From the NCBI RefSeq assembly GCF_903915725.1, contig NZ_CAIWTY010000110.1, positions 1 through 64,000 of the forward strand: 64,000 bases of DNA. The letters run 5' to 3'. This DNA comes from an uncultured Rhodopila sp. GTDB taxonomy: Bacteria > Pseudomonadota > Alphaproteobacteria > Acetobacterales > Acetobacteraceae. The notes below the pieces were generated by a model that made no database searches, was not told where the DNA came from, and was given only the letters and a program-made list of their open reading frames with translations. Of the stretch, positions 16,968 to 27,078 are shown piece after piece; the stretch's first letter is position 1; each line of letters starts with the position of its first letter. A program made the position numbers and the translations under genes.

Positions 16968-17605
16968 ACCGCACGGTTCTCCTCGACCTGGACGGGACCA
17001 TCGCGGATTCCCGTCCGGGTATCGAGGCGTGCTTTAAGTTCATGCTGGCGGAACTCGGTCACGACCCCGGAGTCCTCGGTGACCTGTCATGGGCCGTCGG
17101 GCCACCCATCGGCGTGTCGGTCGGGACCTTACTGGAGAAGTATGGCGACGATCGGGTCGAGCTTGGCCTGACCACCTACCGTGCCCGGTATTCCGCTGTC
17201 GGGATCTACGAATGCGCGGTCTATCCCGGCATCCCGCAGATGCTGGCGTCGCTGACAAACGCGGGCCGCACGCTGTGCGTCGCCACATCGAAACGGCGCG
17301 ATTTCGCTGAACGGGTCGTGGACTTCCTCGGCCTGCGCGCATTTCTGCCGACGGTTTACGGCGCCCTGCCCGGCGGCGGACTGGACGATAAGAAGGACAT
17401 GATCGCTGAACTGCTGCGGGCCGAAGGCTACGACCCCGCCGCCACCACCATGGTCGGCGATCGCATGCACGACATCCGCGCCGCGAAGGCGAATGGACTG
17501 CGGTCGATTGGCGTGCTGTGGGGCTATGGCGGCGAAGCGGAATTGCGGGACGCCGGTGCGAATTGGATGGCGACGACTCCGGCGGAGGTCGTGGCTTTGG
17601 TATGA
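16964..17605 (+). CDS. HAD-superfamily phosphatase, phosphoglycolate-phosphatase-like
   Basis: HAD hydrolase of 213 residues. Motif I is LLDLDGTIADSRPG with the nucleophile and acid Asp pair, motif II is CVATSK, motif III includes the Lys of DDKKDM, and motif IV is TMVGDRMHDIRAAKANG. The cap domain is alpha-helical (subclass C1). It resembles Gph and 5'-nucleotidase-like phosphatases. A TTG start at 16964 overlapping the previous stop gives the family length; an in-frame TTG at 16925 would add 13 unrelated residues. Its position in an acyl-CoA dehydrogenase operon does not explain its substrate. Confidence 0.85.
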   Translation: MNRTVLLDLDGTIADSRPGIEACFKFMLAELGHDPGVLGDLSWAVGPPIGVSVGTLLEKYGDDRVELGLTTYRARYSAVGIYECAVYPGIPQMLASLTNAGRTLCVATSKRRDFAERVVDFLGLRAFLPTVYGALPGGGLDDKKDMIAELLRAEGYDPAATTMVGDRMHDIRAAKANGLRSIGVLWGYGGEAELRDAGANWMATTPAEVVALV

Positions 17606-17637
17606 AACCAGCTCACCGCCAGACTTTCGGCCCGGGT

Positions 17638-19050
17638 CTATGCTTTCGCCGGTTTTCCCTGCCCTTGCTCCGATCGGTCGTTCCAATCGGCGGTCAATCC
17701 GCGCCGGCGCGAATGCTGCTCGTCAGTGGTCAAACCAATGGCCAAAAGAATGACTCCTGCGACATAATAGTAGCGGTGAACATACGGGTTTGCGGAGATG
17801 GTCAGTGCATATCCGATCCCCGCCACCGCGAGCATCTGTCTTAACCCGCGCCGGGCCGCAAACCAGGCCAGGACCGCCATCAGAATTGCCACTCCCATCT
17901 CGAAACGACTGTCCCGGGACTCCAGGCCCAGCCAGCCGAGCAGATTCGAGGCGGCGATCTGGTTCGCGGGGTTGCCCTGGATATGGGCCTGTGCCAGGGC
18001 CCTGCGCGGCCCGTCGACGAACAGCATTTCCAGCGCCTCTCGGGATCTCACGAATGGCACGAAACTGACCGCCAGCGTAGCGGTTCCCACCGCCATGATA
18101 CGCAGCCAGGTGCCAAGCCGGATACGCCCGGTCAGGGCGATCGCCACGATAGCGGCCGGCACCAACGCCGTTTGACGCAATCCGATTGCCGTTGCCGCGA
18201 TCGCGGCTGTCCAACACCAGCGCCCGCTCAGGGTCATCAGCCCAAAGCCCAAGATGGCAAGCCAGTACGGCCAGACCTGCCCGGAATGCATCATGGGGAG
18301 CGCCAGCGGGCTCAGCAGAATCGGATAAACTCCCGCGCGCAAAGACGTGCCGCCGCCGCGAGCCTGCCGTTCCACCAAAAGTATGATGGCGGCGGCACTC
18401 AGCAGATTTATCACGCGCAAGTCGATCCCGAATTCCTGAGCGGGCAAAAAGACAAGCCATTGCGCCGGTGGATAGAAAAATGGATTGGGATCGATTACGC
18501 TGAAATCGGCGAGGTAGGGATCGCCGCCGGCACGGAATATTTCAATAGCGTGTGCAATAAACGGCAGCATGTCCGCCCGGTTCACATCGATCGGGATCGC
18601 CATTATGCTACCGGCATACAGGATGAACCCGGCCGCCATCGCCCACGCCACCGCCGCTGTCCAATTGATGCGCCAAGCCAATATCGCCCCGCCTGCCCAG
18701 GCTACCGCGATAGCCGGCAGGGCGAACCGGTTCGGCAAAATAAAAAAAAGCGACAGGCCAAGCTGGCTCAGGCACAAAGCCGCCGCAAGGCGCATCGTGA
18801 CAGTTGACTCGCTCGTCCAGGTTCTCCGTTGGAGAATCAGCACCAGAATCGCCGTCATTCCCACGAGCGCAAGCGCTGAGGCAACACGGAAGATCGCACC
18901 CCGCCAAGCCGCCGGCCAGGCGGAGTCGAACCCGTAAACGACAGCCATAAGCGCCAGCACCGCGTGCAGCAAAAAGAGAGCGGGCACGCGCCGATCACGC
19001 CCGTGCCACGTCACCGGATCGTCACACATCGGCGGCTTAACCAAAATCAT
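17638..19050 (-). CDS. multi-spanning membrane protein, GT87-like (mannosyltransferase-type)
   Basis: A 470-residue integral membrane protein with roughly ten to twelve hydrophobic segments. A periplasmic first loop contains VNRADMLPFIAHAIEIFRAG, followed by GDPYLADFS and NPFFYPPAQWL. This pattern (Asp-rich loop, then FxYPP) is typical of GT87/GT-C enzymes that use polyprenyl-phosphate sugars. It probably transfers a sugar on the periplasmic side, but donor and acceptor are unknown. It is transcribed leftward; its end faces the HAD gene, and its start is divergent from the chemoreceptor gene. G+C is slightly lower than that of neighbours. Confidence 0.75.
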   Translation of the reverse strand: MILVKPPMCDDPVTWHGRDRRVPALFLLHAVLALMAVVYGFDSAWPAAWRGAIFRVASALALVGMTAILVLILQRRTWTSESTVTMRLAAALCLSQLGLSLFFILPNRFALPAIAVAWAGGAILAWRINWTAAVAWAMAAGFILYAGSIMAIPIDVNRADMLPFIAHAIEIFRAGGDPYLADFSVIDPNPFFYPPAQWLVFLPAQEFGIDLRVINLLSAAAIILLVERQARGGGTSLRAGVYPILLSPLALPMMHSGQVWPYWLAILGFGLMTLSGRWCWTAAIAATAIGLRQTALVPAAIVAIALTGRIRLGTWLRIMAVGTATLAVSFVPFVRSREALEMLFVDGPRRALAQAHIQGNPANQIAASNLLGWLGLESRDSRFEMGVAILMAVLAWFAARRGLRQMLAVAGIGYALTISANPYVHRYYYVAGVILLAIGLTTDEQHSRRRGLTADWNDRSEQGQGKPAKA

Positions 19051-19394
19051 AATCTCGTCGTAACCTTATGCGTCAGGCTCTAACATGCAAGTCGCGTCTT
19101 GGCCATAACGAATGAGGGATCGACCGGCGGTTGCAACGGATAAACCGCTCGTGAATCGTGGTGGATTCGCTCAACAGGGCTGGCCCGCGAGAGCGGCTGG
19201 TGCGTACGGACAATCGCAACAGGCTGGACGAAGCACCTCGCAACAGGAGATAGCTCCGCCGCTGCGCTTGCCGCCGCAACCCGCCTGGCCTGCAGTGTGC
19301 CGGCGCAGAAAAATCGCCGGCGTTAACCGCTTGTCAACTATTCATGCCGATAATCGCTGCGCGCCTGTTGTCCGGCCGAAGCGGGAGCCTGAAC
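19051..19394. other. intergenic region between divergent genes
   Basis: The 344 bases separate the leftward GT87-like gene and the rightward chemoreceptor gene. No gene is supported; short frames on both strands are Arg/Ser-rich and look like noise. Both promoters should lie here, but I see no clear -35/-10 pair or flagellar-type sigma-28 box. Confidence 0.35.
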
Positions 19395-21620
19395 GTGCCG
19401 TCAATCCTATCTTCTTTGCGCCTGGGACCTAAGATCGGTCTGTCGATCGGTTTGTTCGTCCTGCCGGTCGCGCTGATCCTGGTCCTGCTGGCCATCGGCC
19501 AGAACAAGGACATCGACTTCGCGACGAAGGAAGTCGCGGGAACCCGGGCGCTGGCCGCTGTGGGGGAGGTCCAGGCCGGGGCCGATATCGCGCTGCTGTC
19601 AGGGAACGGCGCCATCACGGCCGGCGGCCTCGACGCCCGAGCGTTCACGCAGCTTGGCCTCGACCGGGAGGCTGCGGCGCTCGGCCAATCACTGAGCGAC
19701 GCACACGATCCCCGCAGCCTGGCCGCCGCCCGGACCGCCCTGCGCGACCTCCAGAGCAAGGTGGGCGACCGCAGCAACCTCATTCTCGATAACGTGCTGG
19801 ACACTTACTACCTGACCGATGTCGTTCTGAACCGGCTGCCGGAACTGCTGGACCGGCTCGCCGACATCGGCCATCTGGCCGCGGCTCAGGGAATCTCGGT
19901 GGAAGCGCGGGCGGATTTCCTGATCGCGCTGGGCGGCCTGTCCGCCGTGCTGGATGGAATGGATGCCTCCCTGCGCGCGGCTGTGGACGACGAGGCCACA
20001 GGCCTATGGAAGCGCGCGCTCCTGCCGGAGTATGAGGCACTGCACACCGACCTCGCGGATCTTTCCGCGCGGCTGCAGAAATCCTCCGATGCCGCGGGAG
20101 ATTCCGCGCTGCTGGCTCGCACCGCCGGCTTCGTGCGGCAGGCGAACCGCGAGCTGGACCGGGCGCTCGATCAGCGCGTGTCCCACCTGAAGACGGTCCA
20201 GCGCCTGGCCTTTATCGCAACATTTGTGCTGTTCGGCCTCGCCGCCACCGGCACCATGCTGGTGATCCGCTCCGGGGTCGTCAGGCCGGTCAACGCGTTA
20301 TGCGAGGCCACCTGCCGTTTGGCAAACGGCGATCTGGATACCGCGGTGCCGCAACGCCAGTCGCGCGATGAGGTCGCCGAACTCGCCCGCGACATCGCCG
20401 AATTCCGCCAGCGCCTGATCGACAAGCGTGAGTTGGAAGCCGATCAGTCACGGGCCGCTGAGTTGCGGGCTGAGCGATACCTCGCGATGGGTGAACTCGC
20501 GCGCGACTTCAACACCTCCATCAGCAGCCAGCTCGCCGAATTAAGCAGCGCGCTGGAGCAGTTGCGCGGCACCGCGGAAACCGCCGCCGCCCGCGCGGAC
20601 GGCACCAGCCGCGATGCGGCCGACATCAACGAACGCACCGGTATGGCCGATCGGAACACCCAGACCGTCGCCGCAGCGACCGAGCAGCTCGCCGCCAGCG
20701 CGCGCGAGATCGCCGCCGCGGTCGGGCGATCCACCGAGGCCAGCGGGCAGATGCAGCGCCAGGCGGAGCAGGCCGCCGGCGTGATGGCCGACCTGACCGG
20801 GGTCACTCAGGGAATGGCCGGCGTGATCGAGCTGATCAGCAGCATCGCCGGGCAGACCAACCTGCTGGCGCTGAACGCGACGATCGAGGCGGCGCGGGCC
20901 GGCGAGGCCGGCAAGGGTTTCGCGGTGGTGGCATCGGAAGTGAAGGCACTGGCCGGGCAGACCGCCCGGGCAACCGAGGATATCGGCCGGCAGGTCGGCG
21001 CCGTGCAGGGTTCGGCGGAACGGGCGGCGGCTTTGATGCACCTGATCGCCGATCAGGTCATCCGGGTGGAGGACAGCGCCGGCGCGATCGCCGCGGCGGT
21101 CGATGAACAGGGTGCCGCGACGCAGGAAATCAGCCGCAACGTCCAGCAGGCCGCGCTTTGCATCCGGGAGGTCGCGGACCGGATGGACGGCCTCGGCCGC
21201 GATGCCGGCGCCACTCGGGAAAGCTCCGCCGAGATGCTGGCGGCCTTCCGGCGGATGGCCGGACAGGCAGCGGAGCTGCACCACGAGGTCGATGCCTTCC
21301 TTCTGTCCATCGGCCAGGCCGCCGATCGGCGGACGTATGAGCGGCACGCGGTGGAGATCACGGCAGCCAATGGCCGGGTGCATCGTGGCCGGTCGGTCGA
21401 TTTCGGCACCGGCGGGTTCGCCATGCGCTGCGACACTCTCCTGCCGGTTGGCGACGCCGTCCGGGTCGACGGGCTGGCGGAGCGGCCGTTGCAGGCTCGT
21501 GTCGTCGCCTCCGGCAACGGGGTGCTGCGGCTGCATTTCCGCTACGACCCGGAAACCCAGGCGGCGGTCGAGACGGCGCTGAAGCGGCGGTTCCCGGCTG
21601 CAGCGGCGCAAGCGGCGTGA
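19395..21620 (+). CDS. methyl-accepting chemotaxis protein with C-terminal PilZ domain
   Basis: Chemoreceptor of 741 residues. Membrane segments lie near 17-35 and 272-291 and flank a periplasmic, mostly helical ligand domain. A HAMP region follows (about 292-345), then a long cytoplasmic coiled coil. The signalling hairpin tip (near 477-533) contains [20 protein letters not shown] and [15 protein letters not shown], where CheA and CheW bind. Residues about 645-735 form a PilZ domain: [11 protein letters not shown] supplies the Arg pair and [10 protein letters not shown] the second c-di-GMP-binding loop. It would tie chemotaxis or a related phosphorelay to c-di-GMP. The GTG at 19395 has GGGAG 7 bases upstream and is preferred over the ATG at 19344. 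No che genes are nearby. Confidence 0.9.
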   Translation: MPSILSSLRLGPKIGLSIGLFVLPVALILVLLAIGQNKDIDFATKEVAGTRALAAVGEVQAGADIALLSGNGAITAGGLDARAFTQLGLDREAAALGQSLSDAHDPRSLAAARTALRDLQSKVGDRSNLILDNVLDTYYLTDVVLNRLPELLDRLADIGHLAAAQGISVEARADFLIALGGLSAVLDGMDASLRAAVDDEATGLWKRALLPEYEALHTDLADLSARLQKSSDAAGDSALLARTAGFVRQANRELDRALDQRVSHLKTVQRLAFIATFVLFGLAATGTMLVIRSGVVRPVNALCEATCRLANGDLDTAVPQRQSRDEVAELARDIAEFRQRLIDKRELEADQSRAAELRAERYLAMGELARDFNTSISSQLAELSSALEQLRGTAETAAARADGTSRDAADINERTGMADRNTQTVAAATEQLAASAREIAAAVGRSTEASGQMQRQAEQAAGVMADLTGVTQGMAGVIELISSIAGQTNLLALNATIEAARAGEAGKGFAVVASEVKALAGQTARATEDIGRQVGAVQGSAERAAALMHLIADQVIRVEDSAGAIAAAVDEQGAATQEISRNVQQAALCIREVADRMDGLGRDAGATRESSAEMLAAFRRMAGQAAELHHEVDAFLLSIGQAADRRTYERHAVEITAANGRVHRGRSVDFGTGGFAMRCDTLLPVGDAVRVDGLAERPLQARVVASGNGVLRLHFRYDPETQAAVETALKRRFPAAAAQAA

Positions 21621-21759
21621 GCGGATTTGTCGGGTTCCGGCTATGTTCGAGCGCCGAGGAGGCTTCCGGCCTTTTCGGACGCGATCCGCGCGAGGCGAAA
21701 AACGCCGATGCCTGTTGAGCTGAGTGCGTTATCGACAGCGGGGCCCGGAAGGCCACCGA

Positions 21760-23481
21760 TCACCACAGCAGTGCTGCCACCTCCCCAAACCCCAAAACCG
21801 TGTCCCCCAGCAGCGCATCCGCCGCCCCGCGCTCCCACGCTGCCTCCTCTGGCGCCAGCGGATCAACCGGCGACAACCGGTGAGCCAGCACGAACCGCGC
21901 CACCAGTGCCCGCCTTGCATCCGCGCCGGGACGAGATCCCTCCCACGCCAGCAGCACGGCGCTGGACGCGTCGTACAGCGCCGTCGCCGCCTGCCGCGCC
22001 AAAGCCTCCTGCCCGACGACCCGTTCGGCGAGGGCAACTGCCCTGTCCACCGCATCCCCCAGCGCAGCGCGGAACGATGCCGGCAGCGCGGCCGCTGCCT
22101 CCAGGCGGCGGTGCAGCATCGCCTGCAGCGCCCGGTGCGCGGCCGCCTTGCCGACAGCCCGGCCGATGACATCAAGCGCGTTGATGTTGCTGGTGCCCTC
22201 CCACAGCAAACCGACCTGAGCGTCGCGGATCAGCCGCGGGTTCACCCAGTCCTCGATATAGCCGTTGCCGCCACGCACCTCCATCGCGCCGGTCGCCACC
22301 ACCACGTTGTCGCGGCAGGCGCGCAACTTCAGCAGCCCGGTCAGTATCCGCAGTTCCGCTGCCGCACCTCGCCCCATGGCATCGGCCGTGCACAGCGCCA
22401 TCGACAGCGCCTGCTCGGCCGGCACAAGCAGTTTCATTAATTGCCGCCGCATCAGCGGGAAATCGGCAACTGTCCTGCCGAAGGCGGAGCGCCCTCGGGC
22501 AGCGGCCAAAGCCTCGTTCAAACAGCGGCGCATCATCGCGGCGGCGCGCACCCCGTGCGACAGGCGGGACAGGTTCACCTGCTCCATCATCTGCTTCAGG
22601 CCCTGGTCCGGCTGGCCAATCAGGTACGCCTCCGCCCCTTCCAGGCGGATTTCCCCGCTGGCCATCGAGCGCGTGCCCAGCTTGTCCTTCAGCCGAACGA
22701 TCCGGTAAGCGTTGCGCGCCCCGTCGCGAGTCCGGCGCGGCAGCGCGAACAGAGCCAGGCCGCGCGTGCCGGCGGGTGCACCTTCCGGCCGCGCCAGCAT
22801 CAGCGCGACATCGGCGTCGGTATGGGAACAGAACCATTTCTCGCCGTGCAGACGCCAGATCCCGTCTGTGCAGCGCGCGACCGTTTCGAGCGCGCCGACA
22901 TCCGAGCCGCCAGCCTTTTCGGTAATGAACTGCGTGCCCTTCCACAACGTGGCCAGGTCCGCCGACAGCATCCTTGGCAACAGATAATCCTGCAACGAAT
23001 TACTGCCGAACCTGCGGATCAGGTGGATCGACGTGTCGGTCACGCTGATCGGGCACATCAGCCCGAATTCACCTTGCACGAACAGATACTGGAGCGCATA
23101 TTTGGCTACCGGCGGCAACGGCCGATCCATGCCCAGAACGCCTGCGCGGTGCGACATGGCATGGAACTGAAAATCGCCGAACGCGATCTGCTCCATCTCC
23201 CTGTAGGCCGGGTGATACTCGATCCAGTCTTCGTCGCGTCCAAACCGGTCGCGGGCATGCAAAACCGGCGGATGCCGATCGGCGATGCGGGCAAGGTCGT
23301 CCAGGCGGCCGCCGGCAAGCTGGCCAAGACGTTGATAATGCGGTGTAAGATGCGCCAGCACCGGCGCGGGCAAATAGATGCGGAGCAAATCGCGCAACCC
23401 CCGATCCGCGGCAAAAAAGTCCATTCCCGCAGCGTCGGGCGCGATCAGGTCGGAACCAGACAGTGCATGATCCGGCTGCAT
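21760..23481 (-). CDS. acyl-CoA dehydrogenase, AidB-like
   Basis: A 573-residue acyl-CoA dehydrogenase with the extended architecture of AidB and very-long-chain-type enzymes. Landmarks are LWKGTQFITEKAGGSDVGAL (substrate/FAD segment), LHGEKWFCSHTDADVALMLA, KLGTRSMASGEIRLEGAEAY, and GNGYIEDWVNPRLIRDAQVG followed by LLWEGTSNINALDV. E. coli AidB is induced by alkylation stress; homologues may act as ordinary dehydrogenases of unusual acyl-CoAs. It is transcribed leftward, alone, divergent from the large repeat protein at 23545. Its electron acceptor would be ETF. Confidence 0.88.
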   Translation of the reverse strand: MQPDHALSGSDLIAPDAAGMDFFAADRGLRDLLRIYLPAPVLAHLTPHYQRLGQLAGGRLDDLARIADRHPPVLHARDRFGRDEDWIEYHPAYREMEQIAFGDFQFHAMSHRAGVLGMDRPLPPVAKYALQYLFVQGEFGLMCPISVTDTSIHLIRRFGSNSLQDYLLPRMLSADLATLWKGTQFITEKAGGSDVGALETVARCTDGIWRLHGEKWFCSHTDADVALMLARPEGAPAGTRGLALFALPRRTRDGARNAYRIVRLKDKLGTRSMASGEIRLEGAEAYLIGQPDQGLKQMMEQVNLSRLSHGVRAAAMMRRCLNEALAAARGRSAFGRTVADFPLMRRQLMKLLVPAEQALSMALCTADAMGRGAAAELRILTGLLKLRACRDNVVVATGAMEVRGGNGYIEDWVNPRLIRDAQVGLLWEGTSNINALDVIGRAVGKAAAHRALQAMLHRRLEAAAALPASFRAALGDAVDRAVALAERVVGQEALARQAATALYDASSAVLLAWEGSRPGADARRALVARFVLAHRLSPVDPLAPEEAAWERGAADALLGDTVLGFGEVAALLW

Positions 23482-23544
23482 GACATTTCCTCCGGCGTTT
23501 TAGTTTGACCCGCCTAGCGCAACGGTCGATTATGGGGTTAGCGG

Positions 23545-26500
23545 ATGGTCCGCAAAAGCCCTGCCGAGACCCCCGTGATGCTCACTGTCGAACCCATCAA
23601 CGTGTACGCCAGCCTGATCGAGCGGGTTGCCGATTTCTATGGGCAGCCGCTGATCGCATCGCTCCCGGACGTTACGCCCGACGGCGACCATGCAGCCGCG
23701 TTTGAAGTTCTGTTAGAACAGGTACAGCAAAGCAGCGTCGTCGTGTTCGCCGCTATACGGCCCGGCGACCTTGACGCTTTCTTTCACCTGCGCCTGGCCG
23801 AAATCCTGAAAGACCGTCCGCCGCTGCGGTCCGTTTCCGTCGTGGAGCTCTCGTCCGAAGCCGGCGCGCTGCTGGCGGCCGGGTTCGCCGATCGCTTTCG
23901 GTCTGCTTGGCCGTTCGAGCGCTGTGTCTTCGTGACGGACGGCGGCGACGCCTCGGCGTTGACCCGCCTGCTCGGACTTCCGGTAGCCACGTCCGACTCG
24001 GAGCCGGAGATCCTGCGCACGGAGGCCAGGTCCGGCCAGAAGATCGCGCTGCAACTTCAGGCGCCTTGGCGCCGCTGCGGCAGCACGACAGCGTTTGAAA
24101 ACCAGATCGAAGATCTCGTCAAAGCGGGCCTCCTGACGATCCGGCTATTTACCAGCGGTCAAGCCCGGCGCGGTCCGACATTGGATGCGCGACTGGAGAC
24201 AGTCATCCGGGACAACAGCACCCGGGCCGGGGCCCATATCAATCTTCTGGCAGTGCCGGACGGACCGGCAGCATTCACCGAAACCGACGATCCGGCCGTT
24301 GATTGGGCGACGTGGCTCGGCACAACGGCATCCTGCCACATCCGAGACAGCGCGGTCATCGAAGCGGCGAAGCGGGCGGACTCGGTCATTGCCAACGACA
24401 TCGGCACCGTCGGTCCCGCGCTCCATCTCGCCCCGCGGGCCAGGCTGCTGCTCGACGTGCACGACGACGCCGTGGCGGCGAGCCGGGAATGGATGCTGCT
24501 GGCAGGCAAGAGCGAAACGGAGACCGCGGCCGCCGAAGCCGCGGCGACGCAGGTCCGGGCAAGAGTGCTCGCGATCCCGGACATCTGCACCCATGCAAGC
24601 GTCACCGAACTGGCAAGACTCGCGGTTTATAGCCAGCGCAGCGCCATCGTTGTGCCCCGAATCTATCTGCCGGCAGCCGTTCCGTCCGTGCCACCAAAGT
24701 TCGACATCTTGCTTGCCGGTGATGAGCACGATTTCAGCATTGCATCGCTGCGCTGGTTTCTTGACGAAGTCTGGCGCCCGTATCTCGAACCATTCGCCGT
24801 TCGTGTGGTTATTGCCGGTCGCGCCGGCGACCGGATGGTGGCCGCGGAGTACGCTTCGCCTTTGTTGCATTTCCAGGGAGATATCGCGGATCCGGATAGG
24901 CTGCGATCCTCCTGCCGTATGACCGTCGTAGCCGATCGAGCCGGCAGCGGCATAGCGATCAAGCTGCTTGCCGCCCTCGCCGCCGGCCATCCGCTGGTCA
25001 CTACGCCAATCGGCATACGCGGTTTGGACCATGCGGTCGCCAGTCTGTTGCCGGCATTTGATGATCCTGGCGAGTTTGCCGCCGACATCCTTGAACTGCT
25101 GCGTGATCCCGAACGCCTCGCGGAGCGGCAGTCAAAGGTTGCGCAGGCGCACGAGGCCTTGCAGCGCGGACGCGACTACGCGGACCTGCTGCGCTCGGTT
25201 CCGTTGCCAAGCACACATGTCATCAGGCGACGCCTGGCCGAATGGGCCAGTCTGACCGCAGCAGCATTGCCGCGTGATAACACCGTCCACCAATTCGCGC
25301 TCGACGAGCCGTTCTCAACGACGGGCAGCAAATGGGACCATCAGGTGCTGATCCGCGGCTGGCACGACGCCGAGCCGTGGGGACGGTGGACCGATGGCGC
25401 CGAAGCATCGTTGCAGATCGAACTGGCGGCCCCGATTGATGAGCCATTGCGGCTCGAACTCGATATCGTGCCAACGGCCGTCGCGTCGCCGCTTACGCTC
25501 TCGGTTGACGCGGAGCCGTTCGAGGCGGTTCAACCCGGGCAGGGCGTCATCGGCTGGGACCTGCCGCCGGGACTGACCGCGGGCAAGAACCGGCTTATCG
25601 TTACTTTGCGGGTGGCCGAAACGGTATGCGCGGCACGAACCGGGACTTCACCTGATGACCGCATTATCGGCATCGGCGTCAGTGCCGTTCGGCTGGTGTC
25701 ACGCCAGGCGCATCCTTGTGACCCGGGCCGCTATATCCCGATACGGTCGGATGCGATGCCGCGGAACCTGCTACTGGCAGGCTGGCACCCGGCGGAGGAA
25801 TGGGGCTGCTGGAGCAATGGCAACACCGCATCGTTCCAACTGACATTCGCCAGGCCGTTGCGGGGTTCGCATCGCCTGGAGCTCAACCTCATGCCGTCGC
25901 CCGCAGGCGGAACGTTGACGCTGTCCGTCAATGACCGCCCGCTGCCGCCGGTTTCGGTGAGCGACGGGACCAACCGTTGGATCCTGCCGCCGGAGGTAAC
26001 TGCGGGCCAGACCCGGCTGCTGATCGTCCTGTCTGTCTCCGTAACGTTTTGTCCGAAGGCGGCCGGAACCGCGGCCGACGACCGCATCCTTGGCGTCGGG
26101 CTGCGCGGGATCAAGCTGCTTGACTATGTGCCGGGGACCTGCGCTGTCGGCCGTCCGTTGGCACTGGCACCGCCGATGGATTTGGATGGCATTCTGCTGG
26201 AAGGCTGGCATCCCTCCGAAGGCTGGGGCACCTGGACCAACGCACGCGGCGCGACGCTGCGCCTGACCTTGGGCGAGGCGATGTCAGGTTCGTTCGCGCT
26301 CGAATTCGAATTTGCCGCCCGGGCGATCGAAACGACCGTGACGGTGTCCGTGAACGGCTTCGAGCTACCCGGCGTTCACACGTCGGGCGGCCTCGCCGTC
26401 TGGCGGCTGCCCGCATCGTGCACGGACGGCCAGCGCGATCTGGTGGTCGGCTTGCAAGTTGCGGACACATTCCGCCCGGCCGATTTGGGCGCATCCCGCG

Positions 26501-26979
26501 ACGACCGCGACCTTGGCATCGGTGTACGATCGGTTACGCTAATCCGGGAATCCGCCGCGATCTGCCCGATCGGTCCGAAGGTGGCGGTTTCGAGCAGCCT
26601 CGGCGAAAGCGGCATGCTGGTTGACGGCTGGCACCAGTTGGAGCCCTGGGGCTGCTGGACCACCGGTACCGACGCGACGATGATAGTGCAGTTCGGCACC
26701 CTGCTGGAGGGCACTTTCGTTCTCCAGATGGACCTCGTGCCGCCGCTGCTGGATCGGCAGGTCGATCTGGTTGTCAATGGTATCGCCCTGGAACCGATTG
26801 ATGTGGTTGACGGGCTGAACGAGTGGATGCTGCCGCGTGACAGCACTGACGGACAAAGCGTGCTGACCATTGGCGTTCATGTCGAACATCCGGCGCGGCC
26901 CCTGGATGTCAAGGAGTCTAGCGACGACCGGCTGCTGGGGATCGGGCTGCGGACGTTCAGGATAGTTCCGATTTCGTAG
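23545..26979 (+). CDS. large glycosyltransferase-like protein with four C-terminal 141-residue repeats
   Basis: A 1144-residue predicted soluble protein. Residues about 385-545 look like the donor half of a GT-B glycosyltransferase: KFDILLAGDEHDFSIASLRW, VVIAGRAGD, then GSGIAIKLLAALAAGHPLVT followed by TPIGIRGLD. The region before it (1-380) is probably the acceptor half or an unrelated domain; ADSVIANDIGTVG suggests a Rossmann-type core. From about 600 to 1140 there are four repeats, each with a GWH..E.WG.W motif, a middle SV(N/D) block and a DDR..GIG/VG(L/V) end. GWH falls at 605, 746, 887 and 1028, an exact 141-residue period. The repeats may be carbohydrate-binding beta-sandwiches. No signal peptide or membrane segment is seen. 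A role in capsule, glycan or flagellar glycosylation is inference. Confidence 0.8.
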   Translation: MVRKSPAETPVMLTVEPINVYASLIERVADFYGQPLIASLPDVTPDGDHAAAFEVLLEQVQQSSVVVFAAIRPGDLDAFFHLRLAEILKDRPPLRSVSVVELSSEAGALLAAGFADRFRSAWPFERCVFVTDGGDASALTRLLGLPVATSDSEPEILRTEARSGQKIALQLQAPWRRCGSTTAFENQIEDLVKAGLLTIRLFTSGQARRGPTLDARLETVIRDNSTRAGAHINLLAVPDGPAAFTETDDPAVDWATWLGTTASCHIRDSAVIEAAKRADSVIANDIGTVGPALHLAPRARLLLDVHDDAVAASREWMLLAGKSETETAAAEAAATQVRARVLAIPDICTHASVTELARLAVYSQRSAIVVPRIYLPAAVPSVPPKFDILLAGDEHDFSIASLRWFLDEVWRPYLEPFAVRVVIAGRAGDRMVAAEYASPLLHFQGDIADPDRLRSSCRMTVVADRAGSGIAIKLLAALAAGHPLVTTPIGIRGLDHAVASLLPAFDDPGEFAADILELLRDPERLAERQSKVAQAHEALQRGRDYADLLRSVPLPSTHVIRRRLAEWASLTAAALPRDNTVHQFALDEPFSTTGSKWDHQVLIRGWHDAEPWGRWTDGAEASLQIELAAPIDEPLRLELDIVPTAVASPLTLSVDAEPFEAVQPGQGVIGWDLPPGLTAGKNRLIVTLRVAETVCAARTGTSPDDRIIGIGVSAVRLVSRQAHPCDPGRYIPIRSDAMPRNLLLAGWHPAEEWGCWSNGNTASFQLTFARPLRGSHRLELNLMPSPAGGTLTLSVNDRPLPPVSVSDGTNRWILPPEVTAGQTRLLIVLSVSVTFCPKAAGTAADDRILGVGLRGIKLLDYVPGTCAVGRPLALAPPMDLDGILLEGWHPSEGWGTWTNARGATLRLTLGEAMSGSFALEFEFAARAIETTVTVSVNGFELPGVHTSGGLAVWRLPASCTDGQRDLVVGLQVADTFRPADLGASRDDRDLGIGVRSVTLIRESAAICPIGPKVAVSSSLGESGMLVDGWHQLEPWGCWTTGTDATMIVQFGTLLEGTFVLQMDLVPPLLDRQVDLVVNGIALEPIDVVDGLNEWMLPRDSTDGQSVLTIGVHVEHPARPLDVKESSDDRLLGIGLRTFRIVPIS
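25342..26964 (+). repeat. four in-frame 423-bp protein repeats
   Basis: The repeat units encode residues about 600-718, 741-858, 882-1000 and 1023-1140 of the large protein, one every 423 bases. Protein motifs are shared (WHxxExWGxW; DDRxxGIG), but DNA identity is low. The duplication is therefore old, or under selection for the fold and not the sequence. The constant spacing with no indels between units is notable. Confidence 0.85.
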
Positions 26980-27038
26980 CGGCAGTCCCGGGGGAGAAAC
27001 GATCGCGGCTGCCTTATACCTGTCCACCTTGACAGCAA

Positions 27039-27059
27039 CTCTCCGGGCTGACCGGAGAG
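27039..27059. terminator. short hairpin between convergent genes
   Basis: CTCTCCGG (27039-27046) and CCGGAGAG (27052-27059) form an 8-bp perfect stem with a 5-base loop, 60 bases after the stop of the repeat-protein gene. No T-run follows, so it is at best a weak terminator. The longer repeat at 27079 lies just beyond and may share the role. Confidence 0.35.
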
Positions 27060-27078
27060 GCGGCGGACGCTAGCACAC

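Noticed and set aside
25342-26964. CRISPR or tandem-repeat array.
   Set aside because: The period is 423 bp with low DNA identity and strong protein-level motifs; these are protein domain repeats.
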